Assembly: GCA_010671975.1 (NCBI GenBank)
Contig: JAAHIA010000210.1
Span: 1-8,558 of the forward strand
Reading direction: 5' to 3'
Source of the DNA: Leptolyngbya sp. SIO4C1
GTDB taxonomy: Bacteria; Cyanobacteriota; Cyanobacteriia; Phormidesmidales; Phormidesmidaceae
DNA: 8,558 bases
The translations under genes and the position numbers were made by a program. The notes beneath the pieces were generated by a model that had not been told where the DNA came from, did not search any database, and worked only from the letters and a program-made list of their open reading frames with translations. Below, in pieces: positions 6,274-8,558 of the stretch; positions within the stretch are counted from its first letter, which is position 1; every line of letters starts with the position of its first letter.

Positions 6274-7698
6274 TCAGCGCTCGCCAATGCAATGCAGCTT
6301 CAGGAAATTGGTGCCGCCCGAGCGCTGAGTCGGAATACCGCCCAGAATTAAAATGCGATCGCCCCGCTCGGCTAGCTGGCGGCTCAGCAGGTAGGTCTCT
6401 GCCTGGTCGAGCATATCTTCAAAGGTCTGTACCTCAGCCTCGACTAGCAGCGGTCGCACGCCCCAGATGAGGTTGAGCTGATGGTAAACGGCTTCGTTAG
6501 TAGTGATGGCAACCACCGGGGCGCGGGGCCGTTCTGCGGCGGCAAGGCGAGCGGTGTAGCCGCTGCTGGTAAAAGCAACAATGCAGTGCAGCTCAAGCAG
6601 CTTGTCGATAGTGCCCAGCGCTTCGCTCAGGGCGTTGGTTTCATCGTTGCTAATCGGCGGAAAGTTGACAAAGGTAGCTTCTTTTTCGACTTCTCGCGCA
6701 ATTTTGGCCATCATGGCGATCGCCTCTACCGGGTAGCGACCGACGGCAGATTCGCCAGAGAGCATCACCGCATCGGTGCCGTCGACGATGGCATTCGCGA
6801 CATCGCTGGCTTCGGCTCGGGTCGGTCGCGGATTTTGAATCATGCTCTCTAGCATTTGAGTCGCGGTGATGACCGGCAGCCCCCGCTGATTGCAGCGGCG
6901 AATAATGCGCTTTTGGATCATCGGCACTCGCTCGGGATTCACTTCTACGCCTAGGTCGCCGCGCGCTACCATGACGCCGTCGCAGCTGTCTAGAATACCG
7001 TCTAGATGCTCAAGTGCCTGTGGCTTCTCAATCTTGGCAATCACGGGAATCTTTGTCTCATACTCGGCCAAAATCGATTTGAGCACCTGTAAATCTTCCG
7101 GCTGGCGCACGAAGCTCAGCGAGACCCAATCGATGCCTTGCTCGATGCCAAAGTGCAGATCTTGGCGATCTTTAGCCGTCAGGGACGGTAGCTGCAGGTT
7201 TAGCGTCGGCAGGTTGACCCCTTTGCGACTTTTCAGCAGACCGTCGCGGATTACCTCACAGCAGACTGCTGGCCCGTCAATGGCTGTCACCGATAGCTCT
7301 AAAAGGCCATCGTCTAGCAGAATCAGCGTACCCGGTGTGGCTGCTGCTGCTAAGTGCGCATAGTCGAGGGGAACCGTCGCCGGCTCCCCTCGAAAGGCAT
7401 CGAGGGGCAGCAGCGTCAGGGAGTCACCCGCGCTCAGCGCCAGCTCATCGTTCTCGAGCTGGCCAATCCGGATTTTGGGACCCTGTAGATCCTGCAGCAG
7501 GGTGACCGGCCGATCCAGGCTGCGCGAAACCGCTCGCAGTATGGTGATCATGCGCTGATGCTCGGCCTGGCTGCCGTGAGAAAAATTCAGCCGGGCTACG
7601 TTCATCCCAGCCCGTACCATCCGCTCAATCACGTCTGGCGAAGCGCTAGCCGGACCAATCGTGGCCACAATCTTGGTGCGGTGGTGAAATGCCAGCAT
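6274..7698 (-). CDS. pyk: Pyruvate kinase, short (Pyk1-like) form
   Basis: Transfers phosphate from phosphoenolpyruvate to ADP, giving pyruvate and ATP, the last step of glycolysis. The 474 residues contain the three core domains and lack the C-terminal PEP-utiliser-like extension of the longer cyanobacterial isoform (about 590 residues), so it matches the shorter one. Motifs in order: RTKIVATIGPAS (7-18), NFSHG (38-42), DLQGPKIRIG (70-79), AKIEKPQ (221-227) with catalytic Lys222 and metal ligand Glu224, VARGDLGVE (244-252) with metal ligand Asp248, ATQMLESM (279-286), RPTRAEASDVANAI (291-304), and LSGESAVGRYP (313-323). The C-terminal allosteric domain covers about 350-474 and ends in the usual GTNFLKLH. 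Lys75 in GPKIRIG occupies the place of Glu117 in the K+-dependent rabbit enzyme, which predicts K+-independent catalysis. ATG 7698 is preceded by CAGGT with a suitable gap. It is transcribed divergently from the metallophosphoesterase gene, with a promoter candidate at 7738-7766. Confidence 0.97.
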   Translation of the reverse strand: MLAFHHRTKIVATIGPASASPDVIERMVRAGMNVARLNFSHGSQAEHQRMITILRAVSRSLDRPVTLLQDLQGPKIRIGQLENDELALSAGDSLTLLPLDAFRGEPATVPLDYAHLAAAATPGTLILLDDGLLELSVTAIDGPAVCCEVIRDGLLKSRKGVNLPTLNLQLPSLTAKDRQDLHFGIEQGIDWVSLSFVRQPEDLQVLKSILAEYETKIPVIAKIEKPQALEHLDGILDSCDGVMVARGDLGVEVNPERVPMIQKRIIRRCNQRGLPVITATQMLESMIQNPRPTRAEASDVANAIVDGTDAVMLSGESAVGRYPVEAIAMMAKIAREVEKEATFVNFPPISNDETNALSEALGTIDKLLELHCIVAFTSSGYTARLAAAERPRAPVVAITTNEAVYHQLNLIWGVRPLLVEAEVQTFEDMLDQAETYLLSRQLAERGDRILILGGIPTQRSGGTNFLKLHCIGER

Positions 7699-7716
7699 GG
7701 GGTTACCTGTTGATCT

Positions 7717-7790
7717 GCGATCGCGATAGCCGAGACTATTATCAGGTCTTTTGGTGCGGTTGGCAGACGGGGTGGCTGACCTGCGATCGC
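7717..7790. repeat. Two HIP1 octamers (GCGATCGC) upstream of pyk
   Basis: HIP1 copies at 7717-7724 and 7783-7790 are the only non-coding ones in the window; the first lies in the pyk leader and the second upstream of the pyk promoter candidate. Eight more are in genes: 297-304, 598-605, 1335-1342, 1765-1772, 2433-2440, 3607-3614, 6355-6362 and 6716-6723. HIP1 is a palindrome over-represented in many cyanobacterial genomes and often methylated, so it serves as a taxonomic marker; no specific regulatory role is claimed. Confidence 0.85.
7738..7766 (-). promoter_or_regulatory. Candidate sigma-70 type promoter of pyk
   Basis: On the minus strand CTGCCA (7766-7761; four of six to TTGACA) is followed after exactly 17 nt by GATAAT (7743-7738; five of six to TATAAT). 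Transcription would start near 7732, leaving a leader of about 34 nt that carries the CAGGT ribosome site and one HIP1 octamer. This is the best-formed promoter in the window. Confidence 0.5.
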
Positions 7791-7811
7791 GGTTGCAGCA
7801 GCAGGACTTAA

Positions 7812-7830
7812 AGACATACCTTTAGACATA
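7812..7830. repeat. Direct repeat AGACATA, 12-bp period, in the pyk/phosphoesterase divergent region
   Basis: AGACATA occurs at 7812-7818 and again at 7824-7830. Extending to 12-bp units (7807-7818 and 7819-7830) gives 9 of 12 matches. It lies 36 bp before the phosphoesterase ATG, a usual place for an activator. No known motif is recognised with confidence. Confidence 0.3.
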
Positions 7831-7865
7831 GCGAATCCCAATCCCTAATCGGATACTGTCTAGGT

Positions 7866-8558
7866 ATGAAATTTGTTTCTGATCCGTCAATTGCTATCAA
7901 AGTGAATCGCATGAGACGTCGCGTGCGGTGGCAGCATCCCGAAATTCTGAAAAAAGGAATCGATCAAACGCGGCTGGTCCTGCCCGATGAGACCAGAGCA
8001 GACGCTTTTTCCTTCATGGTGATTGGCGATAGCGGTGCCGGCTATCACAGCGGCGATAACCCGCAGCGGCGCGTGGCCGAATGGCTGATGGAGAACAGCG
8101 ATGGCTGCGAGTTTGTGATGCACACTGGCGACTTGATCTATCTTGTTGGCTCTAGCGAGCAATATCGGGAAAACTTTATTGAACCCTATCGCGAATGGAT
8201 TGTTGGCGGCGAGTCGCCGGCTCAGATTCGCTACGATCAGATGCGGTTTAAGCTGCCGTTTTTGCCGACGCCTGGCAATCATGACTATTACGATTTACCG
8301 ATAGTCTACGGTCTGCTGATGCAGGTCTTCGGACCGCTGCTAAAGCTGTTTCGCCAGTTTGATCTAGATGTCGGGCGGCATGGGTCCTACCAAGGAGATG
8401 CCTATGCCAGGGCTTTTCTAGACTATCTCACTGAGGTGAATGAGGCCGATCTAGCGGCTCATCTAGATCGATACTACACTGCTCAAACTCATACGGGGCG
8501 AGCTCTGTCTTATCAGCCGGGCCAGTTTACGCGGCTGCCTAACCGCTACTACCGATTA
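7866..8558 (+). CDS. Calcineurin-like metallophosphoesterase (3' end beyond window)
   Basis: The frame opens at ATG 7866 and stays open to the last base, giving 231 residues with the C-terminus missing. The metal-site blocks of the calcineurin-like phosphoesterase fold are visible in order: FMVIGDSGAG (50-59) with Asp55, the D-x-G/S block; HTGDLIY (86-92) with Asp89; and PGNHDYYD (136-143) with Asn138 and His139. The later His-containing metal ligands would lie beyond the window. The 45-residue N-terminus is basic (RMRRRVRW at 15-22) and has no signal peptide or membrane helix, so a cytoplasmic location is likely. The 70 residues after GNHD form a long insertion with no motif I recognise. Substrate is unknown; phosphomonoesters, phosphodiesters or nucleotides are all handled by the superfamily. 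No clear ribosome site precedes ATG 7866: TAGG ends one base before it. ATG 7911 is an in-frame alternative. Confidence 0.85.
   Translation, partial: MKFVSDPSIAIKVNRMRRRVRWQHPEILKKGIDQTRLVLPDETRADAFSFMVIGDSGAGYHSGDNPQRRVAEWLMENSDGCEFVMHTGDLIYLVGSSEQYRENFIEPYREWIVGGESPAQIRYDQMRFKLPFLPTPGNHDYYDLPIVYGLLMQVFGPLLKLFRQFDLDVGRHGSYQGDAYARAFLDYLTEVNEADLAAHLDRYYTAQTHTGRALSYQPGQFTRLPNRYYRL

Noticed and set aside
6481..7363. Open frames of 123 and 157 codons on the plus strand inside pyk
   Set aside because: Both are antisense to an intact pyruvate kinase with every motif in place; they carry no family signature and reflect codon composition.
7806..7830. Pho box for the phosphoesterase
   Set aside because: The CTTAAAGA-like halves are spaced 12-13 bp apart rather than the 11-bp period of cyanobacterial Pho boxes, and the match to CTTAACCT is poor.
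7887..8282. 131-codon minus-strand frame opposite the metallophosphoesterase
   Set aside because: The plus-strand frame carries ordered metal-binding motifs over the same bases; the antisense frame has none.
1..8558. tRNA/rRNA genes, CRISPR arrays, insertion sequences, prophage or toxin-antitoxin genes
   Set aside because: No cloverleaf-like segments, no regularly spaced repeats, no transposase motifs or terminal inverted repeats, and no paired small genes were seen.

Overview
The window reads as ordinary chromosomal DNA from a cyanobacterium. The strongest sign is the HIP1 octamer GCGATCGC, which I count ten times in 8.56 kb (about 0.13 expected by chance for a given 8-mer). The gene set agrees: an E. 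coli-type glucokinase, a YebC protein, a UbiH-like flavin hydroxylase, and a short single-unit pyruvate kinase. The GC-rich coding sequence suggests a HIP1-bearing lineage rather than an AT-rich marine picocyanobacterium. I cannot name the genus.

Layout, left to right. Positions 2-103 are the last codons of a membrane protein, probably an ABC-2 type permease. Four forward genes follow, spaced 60-112 nt apart: larE (176-991), glk (1104-2171), yebC (2232-2996) and a UbiH/VisC-like FAD hydroxylase (3062-4300). A LysR-type regulator on the minus strand (5217-4306) meets the hydroxylase tail to tail with 5 nt between stops. It diverges from an aldo/keto reductase (about 5285-6097) across an AT-rich 67-bp region that holds an inverted repeat. 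A short remnant resembling the N-terminus of a cyanobacterial restriction-like protein follows (6181-6273), cut off at the 3' end of pyk (minus strand, 7698-6274). A 167-bp divergent region with a recognisable pyk promoter separates pyk from a calcineurin-like metallophosphoesterase, which runs off the right edge.

Functionally this is mostly housekeeping. Glucokinase feeds glucose into central metabolism and pyruvate kinase closes lower glycolysis. LarE belongs to nickel-pincer cofactor synthesis, YebC to translation or transcription support, and the UbiH-like enzyme probably to prenylquinone ring hydroxylation. The LysR/reductase pair is the one clear regulator-target candidate. The genes do not form one obvious pathway.

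I found no convincing new system. The places most worth a second look are the scar between the reductase and pyk (a reductase lacking its usual C-terminal tail next to a truncated restriction-like gene), the three-cysteine LarE without other lar genes nearby, and the small palindromes in the intergenic regions. No tRNA, rRNA, CRISPR array or insertion sequence was seen, and no gene-free stretch exceeds 300 bases.
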